Shown piece after piece: positions 6,330 through 15,025 of a stretch of 40,481 bases of DNA. Source of the stretch: Shewanella oncorhynchi. Lineage in GTDB: Bacteria > Pseudomonadota > Gammaproteobacteria > Enterobacterales > Shewanellaceae. The stretch covers positions 1-40,481 of the forward strand of contig NZ_JABAEB010000023.1 of NCBI RefSeq assembly GCF_012584455.1, read 5' to 3'. Position numbers and translations under genes: made by a program. Below the pieces are notes generated by a model. It was not told the origin of the DNA and did no database searches. It saw only the letters and a list, made by a program, of their open reading frames with translations. Numbering within the stretch: the stretch's first letter is position 1; every line of letters begins with the position of its first letter.

Positions 6330-9182
6330 ATGCGATTAACCCGCAAAACAGACCAGGTTGTCGAAGCTAAAGCGCCAACACTGGGTCTCAATCGTCGTCA
6401 GTTCTTAAAATCGGCAAGTCTTGCCACAGGAGGGATCGCTGCGGCATCCATGCTGGGCACAGGCATGATGCGTAAAGCACAGGCCCAAGAAGATATTGGC
6501 CATAATGTTCCCACCGAAGTCAAACGTACCATCTGTTCTCACTGTGCCGTAGGTTGTGGTGTGTATGCAGAAGTACAAAATGGTGTATGGACGGGTCAAG
6601 AACCCGCATTCGATCACCCGTTCAACGCTGGCGGTCACTGCGCGAAAGGTGCTGCACTGCGTGAACATGGTCACGGCGAAAAACGCCTGAAATACCCCAT
6701 GAAGTTAGAAGGCGGAAAATGGAAAAAGATCTCTTGGGATCAAGCGATTAATGAAGTCGGCGATAAAATGGCTTCAATTCGTCAAGAGTCAGGCCCAGAT
6801 TCAGTCTACTTTATGGGTAGCGCTAAGTTCTCTAACGAACAAGCTTATTTATATCGCAAATTTGCGGCACTGTGGGGTACGAACAACGTCGACCATTCTG
6901 CACGTATTTGTCACTCTACCACGGTAGCCGGTGTTGCTAACACTTGGGGCTACGGTGCGCAAACCAACTCAATCAACGATATTCGCAACTCTAAGTGCAT
7001 CATGTTTATTGGGGCAAACCCCAGTGAAGCGCATCCTGTTGCCATGCAGCATATTTTGATTGGTAAAGAACGCGGTGCCAAAATCATCGTTGTTGATCCA
7101 CGTTTCACCCGTACTGCAGCGAAATCTGACGAGTACGTGCATATCCGTCCTGGCACAGACATCCCCTTCATTTATGGCCTGTTATGGCACATATTTGAAA
7201 ACGGCTGGGAAGATAAAGAGTTTATCAAACACCGTGTCTATGGCATGGATCGTATCCGCGAAGAAGTAAAAAAGTACCCCCCTGAAGAAGTTGAACTGGT
7301 TGCGGGTGTACCAAAAGCGCAGATGTACCGCGTCGCCAAAATGATGGCTGAAACCAAACCTGGCACCATTATTTGGTGTATGGGTGGCACTCAGCACCAC
7401 GTGGGTAACTCTAACACCCGTTCATACTGCATGTTACAACTCGCTTTAGGCAACATGGGTGTACCTGGCGGCGGCACTAACATTTTTCGCGGCCATGATA
7501 ACGTGCAAGGCGCAACCGACTTTGGTTTGTTATTTGATAACTTACCGGGTTACTACGGTTTAACGACTGGCGCTTGGGCTCATTGGAATAATGTGTGGGA
7601 TCTCGACCCTAATTGGGTAGCGAGCCGTTTCGATCAAGGCGAATATCTAGGACAAAAACCGCAAACCTCTGCGGGTATTCCTTGTTCGCGCTGGCACGAT
7701 GGCGTGTTAGAAGATAAAACCAAGATAGCGCAAAAAGACAATATTCGTCTGGCGTTCTTCTGGGGACAATCGGTCAACACTGAAACCCGTGGCCGTGAAG
7801 TGCGTGAAGCCTTAAACAAAATGGATACCGTCGTCGTTGTCGATCCATTCCCAACCATGGCGGGTGTTATGCACCAACGTCAAGATGGGGTTTATTTACT
7901 TCCTGCGGCAACCCAGTTTGAAACCTACGGTTCAATCTCTGCGACTAACCGCTCAGTACAATGGCGTTCTAAGGTCATAGAGCCCCTGTTCGAATCCCTG
8001 CCTGATCATGTGATAATGTACAAACTCGCCAAAAAAGTGGGTATAGATAAAGAGCTATTCAAGCATATTAAAGTCAATGGTGAAGAGCCTTTGATTGAAG
8101 ATATCACCCGCGAATTTAACACAGGTATGTGGACTATCGGTTATACCGGACAAAGCCCAGAGCGTTTAAAAATGCACCAAGAAAACTGGGGTACTTTTGA
8201 TGCTGACAGCCTCGAAGCCCCCGGCGGTCCTGCCAAAGGCGAAACCTACGGCTTACCTTGGCCATGTTGGGGCACACCAGAGATGAAACATCCTGGTACC
8301 CAGATTCTGTATAACGAAGCCAAACATGTGAAAGACGGTGGCGGTAACTTCCGTGCTCGCTATGGTGTGGAACATGAAGGCAATAATATTCTTGCCGAAG
8401 GTACTTACTCTAAAGGCAGTGAGATCCAAGATGGCTATCCTGAATTTACCGCCGATATGCTTAAGCAATTAGGTTGGTGGGATGACCTGACCGAAAACGA
8501 GAAAAAACACGCCGAAGGCAAAAACTGGAAAACTGACATTTCCGGCGGTATCCAACGTGTTGCTATCAAGCACGGCTGTATCCCTTACGGTAACGCTAAA
8601 GCTCGTTGTATTGTATGGACATTCCCAGACGATATTCCACGCCACCGCGAACCACTTTACACGCCTCGTCGTGACTTAGTCGCTAAATACCCCACCTACG
8701 AAGATCGTATGGTTGCACGTTTACCGACACTGTATAAGTCAATTCAAGACAAAGATTTTGCTAAAGACTTCCCATTGGCACTCACATCAGGCCGCCTAGT
8801 GGAATATGAAGGTGGTGGTGAAGAATCCCGTTCTAACCCTTGGTTAGCTGAACTACAACAAGAAATGTTCATCGAAATGAACCCTGCAGATGCAGCGGAT
8901 CGTGGTATTCGTGACGGTGACAATGTTTTTGTTCATGGTCCAGAAGGCGCCAAAATCACGGTTAAGGCTATGGTGACACCGCGCGTTATTGCCGGTGAAT
9001 GTTTTATGCCATACCACTTTGCTGGGGTGTTTGAAGGCGAAAGCCTAGCGAAAAACTATCCAGAAGGCACTGTGCCTTACGTGATAGGCGAATCTGCAAA
9101 CACCATTTTAACTTATGGCTACGACGTTGTGACTCAGATGCAAGAAACTAAGTCCAGCCTATGCCAAATCAGCAAAGCCTAA
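6330..9182 (+). CDS. fdhA: Formate dehydrogenase catalytic subunit FdhA (copy 1, Cys type)
   Basis: A 950-residue molybdopterin enzyme of the FdhG/FdhA class that oxidises formate to CO2 in the periplasm and passes electrons to FdhB. In order: Tat signal with NRRQFLK near residue 21 and a cleavable region ending about residue 53; a [4Fe-4S] motif (Cys69, 72, 76, 104); the catalytic RICHS loop with Cys194 and His195, where other enzymes have selenocysteine; two MGD-binding regions; and a C-terminal molydopterin dinucleotide-binding domain (LTSGRLVEYEGGGEESRSNPW). It therefore needs no SECIS element. ATG 6330 is chosen over GTG 6327 because AGAGGAGAG (6315-6323) is better spaced and the paralogue starts equivalently. 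It is closely similar to the second FdhA over its whole length, with near-identical DNA blocks. Confidence 0.95.
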   Translation: MRLTRKTDQVVEAKAPTLGLNRRQFLKSASLATGGIAAASMLGTGMMRKAQAQEDIGHNVPTEVKRTICSHCAVGCGVYAEVQNGVWTGQEPAFDHPFNAGGHCAKGAALREHGHGEKRLKYPMKLEGGKWKKISWDQAINEVGDKMASIRQESGPDSVYFMGSAKFSNEQAYLYRKFAALWGTNNVDHSARICHSTTVAGVANTWGYGAQTNSINDIRNSKCIMFIGANPSEAHPVAMQHILIGKERGAKIIVVDPRFTRTAAKSDEYVHIRPGTDIPFIYGLLWHIFENGWEDKEFIKHRVYGMDRIREEVKKYPPEEVELVAGVPKAQMYRVAKMMAETKPGTIIWCMGGTQHHVGNSNTRSYCMLQLALGNMGVPGGGTNIFRGHDNVQGATDFGLLFDNLPGYYGLTTGAWAHWNNVWDLDPNWVASRFDQGEYLGQKPQTSAGIPCSRWHDGVLEDKTKIAQKDNIRLAFFWGQSVNTETRGREVREALNKMDTVVVVDPFPTMAGVMHQRQDGVYLLPAATQFETYGSISATNRSVQWRSKVIEPLFESLPDHVIMYKLAKKVGIDKELFKHIKVNGEEPLIEDITREFNTGMWTIGYTGQSPERLKMHQENWGTFDADSLEAPGGPAKGETYGLPWPCWGTPEMKHPGTQILYNEAKHVKDGGGNFRARYGVEHEGNNILAEGTYSKGSEIQDGYPEFTADMLKQLGWWDDLTENEKKHAEGKNWKTDISGGIQRVAIKHGCIPYGNAKARCIVWTFPDDIPRHREPLYTPRRDLVAKYPTYEDRMVARLPTLYKSIQDKDFAKDFPLALTSGRLVEYEGGGEESRSNPWLAELQQEMFIEMNPADAADRGIRDGDNVFVHGPEGAKITVKAMVTPRVIAGECFMPYHFAGVFEGESLAKNYPEGTVPYVIGESANTILTYGYDVVTQMQETKSSLCQISKA

Positions 9183-9208
9183 CCTACTTGATGAGGAGAT
9201 AAGCCATT

Positions 9209-9805
9209 ATGGCAGTCATGAAATTTCTGTGTGACACCAAGCGCTGCATCGAGTGTAACGGTTGCGTCACTGCATGTAAGAACGAAAACGACTCCGCTCT
9301 CGAGTGGGGAATTCAACGTCGCCGCGTGGTGACGATCAACGATGGTCTACCTGGCGAAGCCTCAATTTCAGTGGCTTGTATGCACTGTACTGACGCTCCC
9401 TGCATGGCCGTATGTCCGGCAGATTGTTTCTACCGTACCGAAGACGGCATAGTGCTGCACAACAAAGATACTTGTATCGGTTGTGGTTATTGCTTCTATG
9501 CTTGTCCATTTGGTGCACCGCAATTCCCGAAAAAGACTGCCTTTGGTAGTCGTGGCAAAATGGACAAGTGTACTTTCTGTGCCGGTGGCCCAGAAGAAAC
9601 CTTCTCCGAAGCTGAGCGTAAAAAATACGGTGCCAACCGTATTGCTGAGGGCAAGTTACCTATGTGTGCTGAGCTTTGTTCTACTAAAGCGCTGCTCGCA
9701 GGTGATGCGGAAGTGGTATCAAACATTTACCGTCAACGTATGGCCTCTCGAGGCAATCCTAACGTGATTTGGGGTTACAACCCCAAGACAGGTGAGATTA
9801 ACTAA
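9209..9805 (+). CDS. fdhB: Formate dehydrogenase iron-sulfur subunit FdhB (copy 1)
   Basis: A 198-residue DMSO-reductase-type iron-sulfur subunit with Cys sets for four [4Fe-4S] clusters: CIECNGCVTAC near residues 13-23, ACMHCTDAPCMAVCP, CIGCGYCFYACP, and KCTFC with the distal MCAELC. It carries electrons from FdhA to the cytochrome b subunit on the periplasmic side. It lacks the C-terminal transmembrane anchor of E. coli FdnH (about 290 residues) and has no signal of its own, so it is presumably co-exported with FdhA through the Tat pathway. GAGGAG (9193-9198) supports the start; the gap to fdhA is 26 bp. Confidence 0.93.
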   Translation: MAVMKFLCDTKRCIECNGCVTACKNENDSALEWGIQRRRVVTINDGLPGEASISVACMHCTDAPCMAVCPADCFYRTEDGIVLHNKDTCIGCGYCFYACPFGAPQFPKKTAFGSRGKMDKCTFCAGGPEETFSEAERKKYGANRIAEGKLPMCAELCSTKALLAGDAEVVSNIYRQRMASRGNPNVIWGYNPKTGEIN

Positions 9806-9812
9806 GCAGAGC

Positions 9813-9839
9813 GAGGGTTAGGGAGAAATCCCTAACCTC
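9813..9839 (+). other. Intercistronic hairpin between fdhB and fdhC (copy 1)
   Basis: GAGGGTTAGGGA-gaaa-TCCCTAACCTC folds into an 11-bp stem with one bulged G and a GAAA tetraloop, directly before the fdhC ribosome site. There is no U-tract. The second operon has an unrelated hairpin in exactly the same gap, suggesting a conserved role in mRNA stability or stoichiometry. Confidence 0.6.
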
Positions 9840-9854
9840 TGGCAAGGAGTGAAA

Positions 9855-10883
9855 ATGTTAAACAAACAGTTAAACAAATCACTGCGCAGTCTGTTTGCTC
9901 TGTTGGTGCTCGTCATGGGATTGGGATTAGGTTCAGTCATGAGCTCAAACCCAGTACACGCAAGTGATCAGCAATCGAGTCAACAACAGGCGAAAGCGCA
10001 AACCAGCGATGCCGATCTTTGGCGAGCGGTAAAAGCAGGCGATGCCGGCTATACCACTGCCAAAGGAATAGATACTGGGGTGTTGATTAACGTTGCCGGT
10101 AACCAAGGTAAAGAACTGAGAAATGAATACTTAACCCCCGTCATGGCGCTAGCCGTGGTAGGTGTGTTTGGTGCTTTCTTATTGTTTTATCTGGTGAATG
10201 GTCCATCAAAACTGAGTCATGGCTTTTCAGGCAAGATGGTTTCGCGCTGGTCAAAGGCGGATCTGTGGATCCATTGGATCATGGCGAGCAGCTGTCTGGC
10301 ACTGATGTTTACCGGTCTAACCATAATGTTAGGTAAGCATGTCATACAGCCAATGTTAGGCCCCGACCTTTGGGCGCCATTGATCTATGGCAGCAAAACA
10401 ATCCACGATTGGGCAGGTCCCATTTTTATCGCGGCTTGGGCTGTCTGTGTGGTGAAATGGATGCCGCTACAAACCTTCAAGATGTATGATTTGAAATGGT
10501 TTTTAGTGGTAGGTGGTTATATCAACTTTGGCCCGTTCAAAGGTAAGCACCCTGACAGTGGTTTCGCTAACGCCGGTGAAAAAATGTGGTTCTGGACCCT
10601 GATGTTGTTTGGTTTATTCATCAGCGTATCTGGCATCATGTTGGTATTGCCAGGCTTGGATTTACCCCGCGAAGCCTCTATGGGCGCGCTGCTGATCCAC
10701 TCTATCAGCGCCATTATCTTGATTGCCTTTACTATAGTGCATATTTGGATGGCGACCGTACTGAGCGAAGGCGGTATGGAGTGTATGAAGTCAGGCTATT
10801 GTGATGAAAACTGGGCAATCCAGCACCATAATCTCTGGTATGACGAAATCAAGGCCAACGGCAGCTTAAAGTATAAAGACTAA
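9855..10883 (+). CDS. fdhC: Formate dehydrogenase cytochrome b subunit FdhC (copy 1)
   Basis: A 342-residue di-heme cytochrome b of the formate dehydrogenase gamma family, which anchors FdhAB and reduces quinone. A signal-like segment (about 10-32) and a roughly 60-residue polar stretch precede the core. Membrane segments follow near TPVMALAVVGVFGAFLLF, IHWIMASSCLALMFTGLTI, IHDWAGPIFIAAWAVCVV, FWTLMLFGLFISVSGIML and IHSISAIILIAFTIVHIWM. His in IHWIMA, IHDWAG and VHIWMA are likely heme ligands. It is much longer than E. coli FdnI because of the N-terminal extension. ATG 9855 is preferred to GTG 9849 because AAGGAG occupies 9844-9849. It is the last gene before a strong terminator. Confidence 0.92.
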   Translation: MLNKQLNKSLRSLFALLVLVMGLGLGSVMSSNPVHASDQQSSQQQAKAQTSDADLWRAVKAGDAGYTTAKGIDTGVLINVAGNQGKELRNEYLTPVMALAVVGVFGAFLLFYLVNGPSKLSHGFSGKMVSRWSKADLWIHWIMASSCLALMFTGLTIMLGKHVIQPMLGPDLWAPLIYGSKTIHDWAGPIFIAAWAVCVVKWMPLQTFKMYDLKWFLVVGGYINFGPFKGKHPDSGFANAGEKMWFWTLMLFGLFISVSGIMLVLPGLDLPREASMGALLIHSISAIILIAFTIVHIWMATVLSEGGMECMKSGYCDENWAIQHHNLWYDEIKANGSLKYKD

Positions 10884-10908
10884 GTTAAACCGCAGCTTTT
10901 ACATCCTC

Positions 10909-10937
10909 AAAACACCCCGCATCGCGGGGTGTTTTTT
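10909..10937 (+). terminator. Rho-independent terminator of the first fdh operon
   Basis: A perfect 12-bp stem, AAAACACCCCGC with GCGGGGTGTTTT, closes on a 3-nt loop (ATC) and runs into a T-tract. This separates the first operon from the second. Confidence 0.93.
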
Positions 10938-11097
10938 ATTCGCACTGATACCCATCGCATTAATTCAACAGTACAAAAAATTAACAACTGAAACAGCGAG
11001 ATACAAAAATCCGCCAACGCCCTCTTACCCAGTAATTCACTAAACTATGAGCGAGTTAACGCTTTAAGAGAACGGCCGCCGATTTCAGGGCTGCAAA

Positions 11098-11139
11098 CTG
11101 TCCTAGATCAATTCCTACTCAACCCTTTCCTACTATATT
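11098..11139 (+). promoter_or_regulatory. Candidate activator-dependent promoter of the second fdh operon
   Basis: CTGTC-CTAG-ATCAA (11098-11111) has a perfect right FNR half-site and the CTAG centre seen before the first operon, but a poor left half. A good -10, TATATT (11134-11139), follows, placing the site close to -41.5 of a start near 11146, the classic class II geometry. A second FNR-like sequence, TTGAT-GGTA-AACAA (11157-11170, one mismatch), lies just downstream of that start and could repress or serve another promoter. The rest of the 396-bp gap (10884-11279) shows only the upstream terminator. Confidence 0.42.
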
Positions 11140-11279
11140 GCCGTCACGCGCGATGATTGATGGTAAACAAGATGATTTCATTATCTTTTCCGCCGCTAAT
11201 CTTCACTTTTTGATAACAAGATGAACCCCACAAAAAGCCGTGCGATCTCAAAAACTAAACCCTAATTTCAGGAGTCAGC

Positions 11280-11480
11280 ATGAAGCAGCAACCCAGCGAT
11301 TTATCTCGCCGATCTTTGCTCAAAGCGCTCACCGTCGGCAGCGTAGCGGGTGCCGCCATTGCCGCAACCGGCATGAGCGTGGCACAGGTCAGCGAGAGCA
11401 GCAAGGTAACCACTAAAGAGTCAAAGGGTTACCACGAAACTGCGCATATCAGCAGCTATTACGATAGCTTGCGCAGCTAA
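11280..11480 (+). CDS. Small twin-arginine signal protein of the formate dehydrogenase operon (copy 2)
   Basis: A 66-residue paralogue of the small protein ahead of the first fdhA. The Tat motif is SRRSLLKALTVGSVAGAAI (residues 9-27); the mature part is about 35 residues and ends ETAHISSYYDSLRS. AGGAG at 11270-11274 supports the start. It is the first gene of the second structural operon, 17 bp before fdhA. It is probably a small exported partner or assembly factor for FdhA; the precise role is unknown. Confidence 0.85.
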   Translation: MKQQPSDLSRRSLLKALTVGSVAGAAIAATGMSVAQVSESSKVTTKESKGYHETAHISSYYDSLRS

Positions 11481-11497
11481 TCTAGGAGAAGTCAGCG

Positions 11498-14350
11498 ATG
11501 AAGTTAACTCGCAAGTCCAATGTTGCCACAGTGGCAGACAAACCGGCGTTAGGCATCAGCCGTCGTCAATTTATGAAGCACGCAGGTATCGCTACTGGTG
11601 GTATTGCCGCAGCATCTCTGATGGGCACAGGCATGATGCGTCGTGTCGAAGCCAAAGAAGTACCGCATGATGCGCCAATCGAAATCAAACGTACTATTTG
11701 TAGTGCCTGCGCCGTCGGTTGTGGCCTGTATGCCGAAGTACAAAATGGTGTGTGGACGGGCCAAGAACCCGCATTCGACCATCCATTCAACGCTGGTGGT
11801 CACTGCGCGAAAGGTGCTGCACTGCGTGAGCATGGTCATGGTGAAAAACGCCTGAAATATCCAATGAAATTGGTTGATGGCAAGTGGAAAAAAATCTCTT
11901 GGGAAGATGCTATTAACGAAGTGGGCGACCAAATGCTCAACATTCGTAAAGAATCTGGCCCAGACTCAGTGTACTTCATGGGTAGCGCTAAGTTTTCTAA
12001 CGAAGGTTGTTACATGTACCGCAAGTTAGCGGCGATGTGGGGCACAAACAACGTCGACCATTCAGCTCGTATTTGTCACTCTACCACGGTAGCCGGTGTT
12101 GCTAACACTTGGGGCTACGGTGCGCAAACGAACTCTTTCAACGATATCCAGAATGCTCATGCCATCTTCCTGATCGGGGCAAACCCAGCAGAAGCGCATC
12201 CCGTTTCGATGCAACATATTCTGATCGCTAAAGAAAGAAACAACGCCAAAATCATCGTCGTTGACCCACGTTTCTCTCGCACTGCAGCGCATTCAGACTT
12301 GCATTGTGCAATTCGCCCAGGCACTGATATTCCGTTTATTTACGGTATGTTATGGCACATTTTTGAAAATGGTTGGGAAGATAAAACCTTTATCAAGCAC
12401 CGCGTATTCGAGATGGAAAGTATCCGTGCTGAAGTGAAGAAATTCCCACCTAAAGAAGTCGAAAATATCACTGGCGTGAGCGAAGCCGAGGTTTATCAAG
12501 CGGCTAAATTAATGGCTGATAACCGTCCTGGCACTGTGATTTGGTGTATGGGTGGAACTCAACACCACGTTGGTAATGCCAACACTCGCGCTTATTGTAT
12601 TCTGCAATTAGCACTGGGCAACATGGGCGTTTCAGGCGGCGGCACTAACATTTTCCGTGGCCACGATAACGTACAAGGCGCAACTGACTTAGGTTTGTTA
12701 TTTGATAACTTACCCGGTTACTACGGTTTGACCTCAGCAGCATGGAGTCACTGGACCCATGTTTGGGATCTGGACATGGCATGGGTGAAAGGTCGTTTCG
12801 ATCAAACAGCCTACCTTGGCAAAGATCCAATGACGACACCGGGTATCCCTTGTTCTCGTTGGCACGATGGTGTGTTAGAAGATAAGAGCAAATTAGCGCA
12901 GAAAGATAATATCCGTATGGCGTTTTTCTGGGGACAATCTGTCAACACTGAAACCCGTCAGCGTGAAGTGCGTGATGCCTTAGACAAGATGGACACAGTC
13001 GTCGTTGTCGACCCATTCCCAACGATGGCAGGTGTTATGCACCGTCGTAAGAATGGCGTATATCTGCTGCCTGCGGCAACTCAGTTTGAGACTCACGGTT
13101 CAGTATCTAACTCAGGCCGTTCTATCCAGTGGCGTGAGCAAGTCATCGAGCCACTGTTCGAGTCTAAAACCGACATCGAAATCATGTACCGTTTAGCCCA
13201 AAAACTGGGTATTGCCGAGCAGTACACTAAACGCATTGCGATTGAAAATGGATTACCTGTGATTGAAGAAATCACCCGTGAAATCAACCGCGGTATGTGG
13301 ACTATCGGTATGACAGGTCAAAGCCCTGAGCGTATCAAGTTACACACCCAAAACTGGGGCACTTTCAGCAACAAGACGTTGGAAGCCGCAGGCGGCCCAG
13401 CTAAAGGCGAAACCTACGGTTTACCTTGGCCATGTTGGGGCACGCCAGAAGCTAAACACCCTGGCACTCAAATCCTCTATAACCAAGCCAAACACGTTAA
13501 AGACGGCGGTGGTAACTTCCGCGCCCGTTACGGTGTTGAATATAAGGGTCAAAGCATTTTAGCCGATGGCACTTATTCTAAAGGCGCTGAAATTCAAGAC
13601 GGTTACCCAGAATTTACTGCCGATATGCTCAAACAATTGGGTTGGTGGGATGATCTGACGGCGGAAGAAAAAGCGGAAGCCGAAGGTAAAAACTGGAAAA
13701 CAGATTTGTCAGGCGGCATAGTGCGCGTGGCGATCAAGCACGGTTGTATCCCCTTTGGTAATGCTAAAGCTCGTTGTATTGTTTGGACTTTCCCTGATCA
13801 AGTCCCTGTACACCGTGAACCGTTATACACAGCACGTCGTGACTTAGTGGCGAAATACCCAACCTATGACGACATGCAAGTACACCGTCTCCCCACGCTG
13901 TATAAGTCTATCCAAGACAAAGACATGAGCGGCAAGTACCCGCTGGTACTGACATCGGGTCGTCTGGTTGAATACGAAGGTGGTGGTGAAGAATCTCGCT
14001 CCAACCCTTGGCTGGCTGAACTTCAACAGGAAATGTTCGTTGAGATAAGCCCTGCCGACGCTGCCGATCGCGGCATTCGTAACGGTGAAGACGTCTGGTT
14101 AGAAGGCGCCGAAGGTGGCCGTATTAAGGTGCAAGCCATGGTTACCCCAAGGGTAAAACCCGGCGTTACCTTTATGCCATACCACTTTGCGGGTGTGATG
14201 CACGGAGAAAGTTTAGCGCCTAATTATCCAGAGGGAACAGTGCCTTACGTTATTGGTGAATCTTGTAACACTGCGCTGACCTATGGTTATGACCCTGTGA
14301 CACAAATGCAGGAAACCAAGGCATCACTCTGTCAGATTGTTAAAGCGTAA
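11498..14350 (+). CDS. fdhA: Formate dehydrogenase catalytic subunit FdhA (copy 2, Cys type)
   Basis: A 950-residue paralogue of the first FdhA with the same plan: Tat signal SRRQFMK (21-27), [4Fe-4S] Cys68, 71, 75 and 103, catalytic Cys193-His194 in RICHS, and a C-terminal dinucleotide-binding domain. It should oxidise formate in the periplasm, again without selenium. The two copies differ mostly at surface-type positions, for example residues 205-215 and the region around 560-600, while cofactor-binding stretches are almost the same even at the DNA level. TAGGAGA (11483-11489) supports the start. The operon brings no chaperone, FdhD or ferredoxin-like gene, so the single upstream set probably matures both enzymes. 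Confidence 0.95.
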   Translation: MKLTRKSNVATVADKPALGISRRQFMKHAGIATGGIAAASLMGTGMMRRVEAKEVPHDAPIEIKRTICSACAVGCGLYAEVQNGVWTGQEPAFDHPFNAGGHCAKGAALREHGHGEKRLKYPMKLVDGKWKKISWEDAINEVGDQMLNIRKESGPDSVYFMGSAKFSNEGCYMYRKLAAMWGTNNVDHSARICHSTTVAGVANTWGYGAQTNSFNDIQNAHAIFLIGANPAEAHPVSMQHILIAKERNNAKIIVVDPRFSRTAAHSDLHCAIRPGTDIPFIYGMLWHIFENGWEDKTFIKHRVFEMESIRAEVKKFPPKEVENITGVSEAEVYQAAKLMADNRPGTVIWCMGGTQHHVGNANTRAYCILQLALGNMGVSGGGTNIFRGHDNVQGATDLGLLFDNLPGYYGLTSAAWSHWTHVWDLDMAWVKGRFDQTAYLGKDPMTTPGIPCSRWHDGVLEDKSKLAQKDNIRMAFFWGQSVNTETRQREVRDALDKMDTVVVVDPFPTMAGVMHRRKNGVYLLPAATQFETHGSVSNSGRSIQWREQVIEPLFESKTDIEIMYRLAQKLGIAEQYTKRIAIENGLPVIEEITREINRGMWTIGMTGQSPERIKLHTQNWGTFSNKTLEAAGGPAKGETYGLPWPCWGTPEAKHPGTQILYNQAKHVKDGGGNFRARYGVEYKGQSILADGTYSKGAEIQDGYPEFTADMLKQLGWWDDLTAEEKAEAEGKNWKTDLSGGIVRVAIKHGCIPFGNAKARCIVWTFPDQVPVHREPLYTARRDLVAKYPTYDDMQVHRLPTLYKSIQDKDMSGKYPLVLTSGRLVEYEGGGEESRSNPWLAELQQEMFVEISPADAADRGIRNGEDVWLEGAEGGRIKVQAMVTPRVKPGVTFMPYHFAGVMHGESLAPNYPEGTVPYVIGESCNTALTYGYDPVTQMQETKASLCQIVKA

Positions 14351-14379
14351 GTGCAGCTTAAGCTAGGAGAATTGCCATT

Positions 14380-14949
14380 ATGGCTACAATGAAATTTTTG
14401 TGTGATACCAAGCGCTGCATCGAATGTAACGGTTGTGTCACTGCCTGTAAAAACGAAAACGACTCCGCTCTCGAGTGGGGTATCCAACGCCGCCGCGTAG
14501 TGACGATCAACGATGGTCAACGTGGTGAAGCCTCAATCTCTGTCGCCTGTATGCATTGCTCAGATGCACCTTGTATGGCGGTTTGCCCAGCAAACTGCTT
14601 CTACAGAACCGACGACGGCATAGTGCTACACGACAAAGATGCCTGTATTGGTTGCGGTTACTGCCTGTACGCCTGTCCATTTGGCGCACCTCAGTTCCCG
14701 AAAAAAGGTGCCTTTGGTAGCCGCGGTAAGATGGATAAATGTACCTTCTGTGCCGGTGGCCCAGAAGAAAACCACTCAGATGCAGAACGCCAAAAATACG
14801 GTTCAAACCGTATTGCCGAAGGCAAACTGCCTATGTGTGCAGAACTGTGCGCGACTAAAGCCCTGTTAGCAGGTGATGCCGAAGTGGTTTCAAGCATCTT
14901 CCGTGAGCGTGTGGCTTATCGTGGTGCTAAAAACGCGGCTTGGAATTAA
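14380..14949 (+). CDS. fdhB: Formate dehydrogenase iron-sulfur subunit FdhB (copy 2)
   Basis: A 189-residue four-cluster ferredoxin subunit, nearly identical to the first FdhB through the Cys motifs (CIECNGCVTAC, ACMHCSDAPCMAVCP, CIGCGYCLYACP, KCTFC, MCAELC). It differs mainly in the last 20 residues, where it is nine residues shorter. It has no membrane anchor and no signal of its own, so it probably travels with FdhA. AGGAGA (14365-14370) supports the start; fdhA ends 29 bp upstream. Confidence 0.93.
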   Translation: MATMKFLCDTKRCIECNGCVTACKNENDSALEWGIQRRRVVTINDGQRGEASISVACMHCSDAPCMAVCPANCFYRTDDGIVLHDKDACIGCGYCLYACPFGAPQFPKKGAFGSRGKMDKCTFCAGGPEENHSDAERQKYGSNRIAEGKLPMCAELCATKALLAGDAEVVSSIFRERVAYRGAKNAAWN

Positions 14950-14975
14950 TTCAGGTCAACAGGATCTGTCCACAG

Positions 14976-15013
14976 ACTTAGCTTAGCGCCTACCTAGGTG
15001 GGCGCGACTAAGT
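14976..15013 (+). other. Intercistronic hairpin between fdhB and fdhC (copy 2)
   Basis: Outer arms ACTTAG/CTAAGT enclose GCGCC/GGCGC (14986-14990 with 15001-15005), itself closing on the palindromic ACCTAGGT. The result is a long GC-rich stem directly before the fdhC ribosome site. It matches the position, not the sequence, of the hairpin in the first operon. No U-tract follows. Confidence 0.6.
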
Positions 15014-15025
15014 GAGAGAGGATGT

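Noticed and set aside
6903..6964. Possible selenocysteine codon and SECIS element in fdhA
   Set aside because: Both FdhA proteins read Cys (RICHS) at the catalytic position and there is no in-frame TGA, so no recoding is needed.
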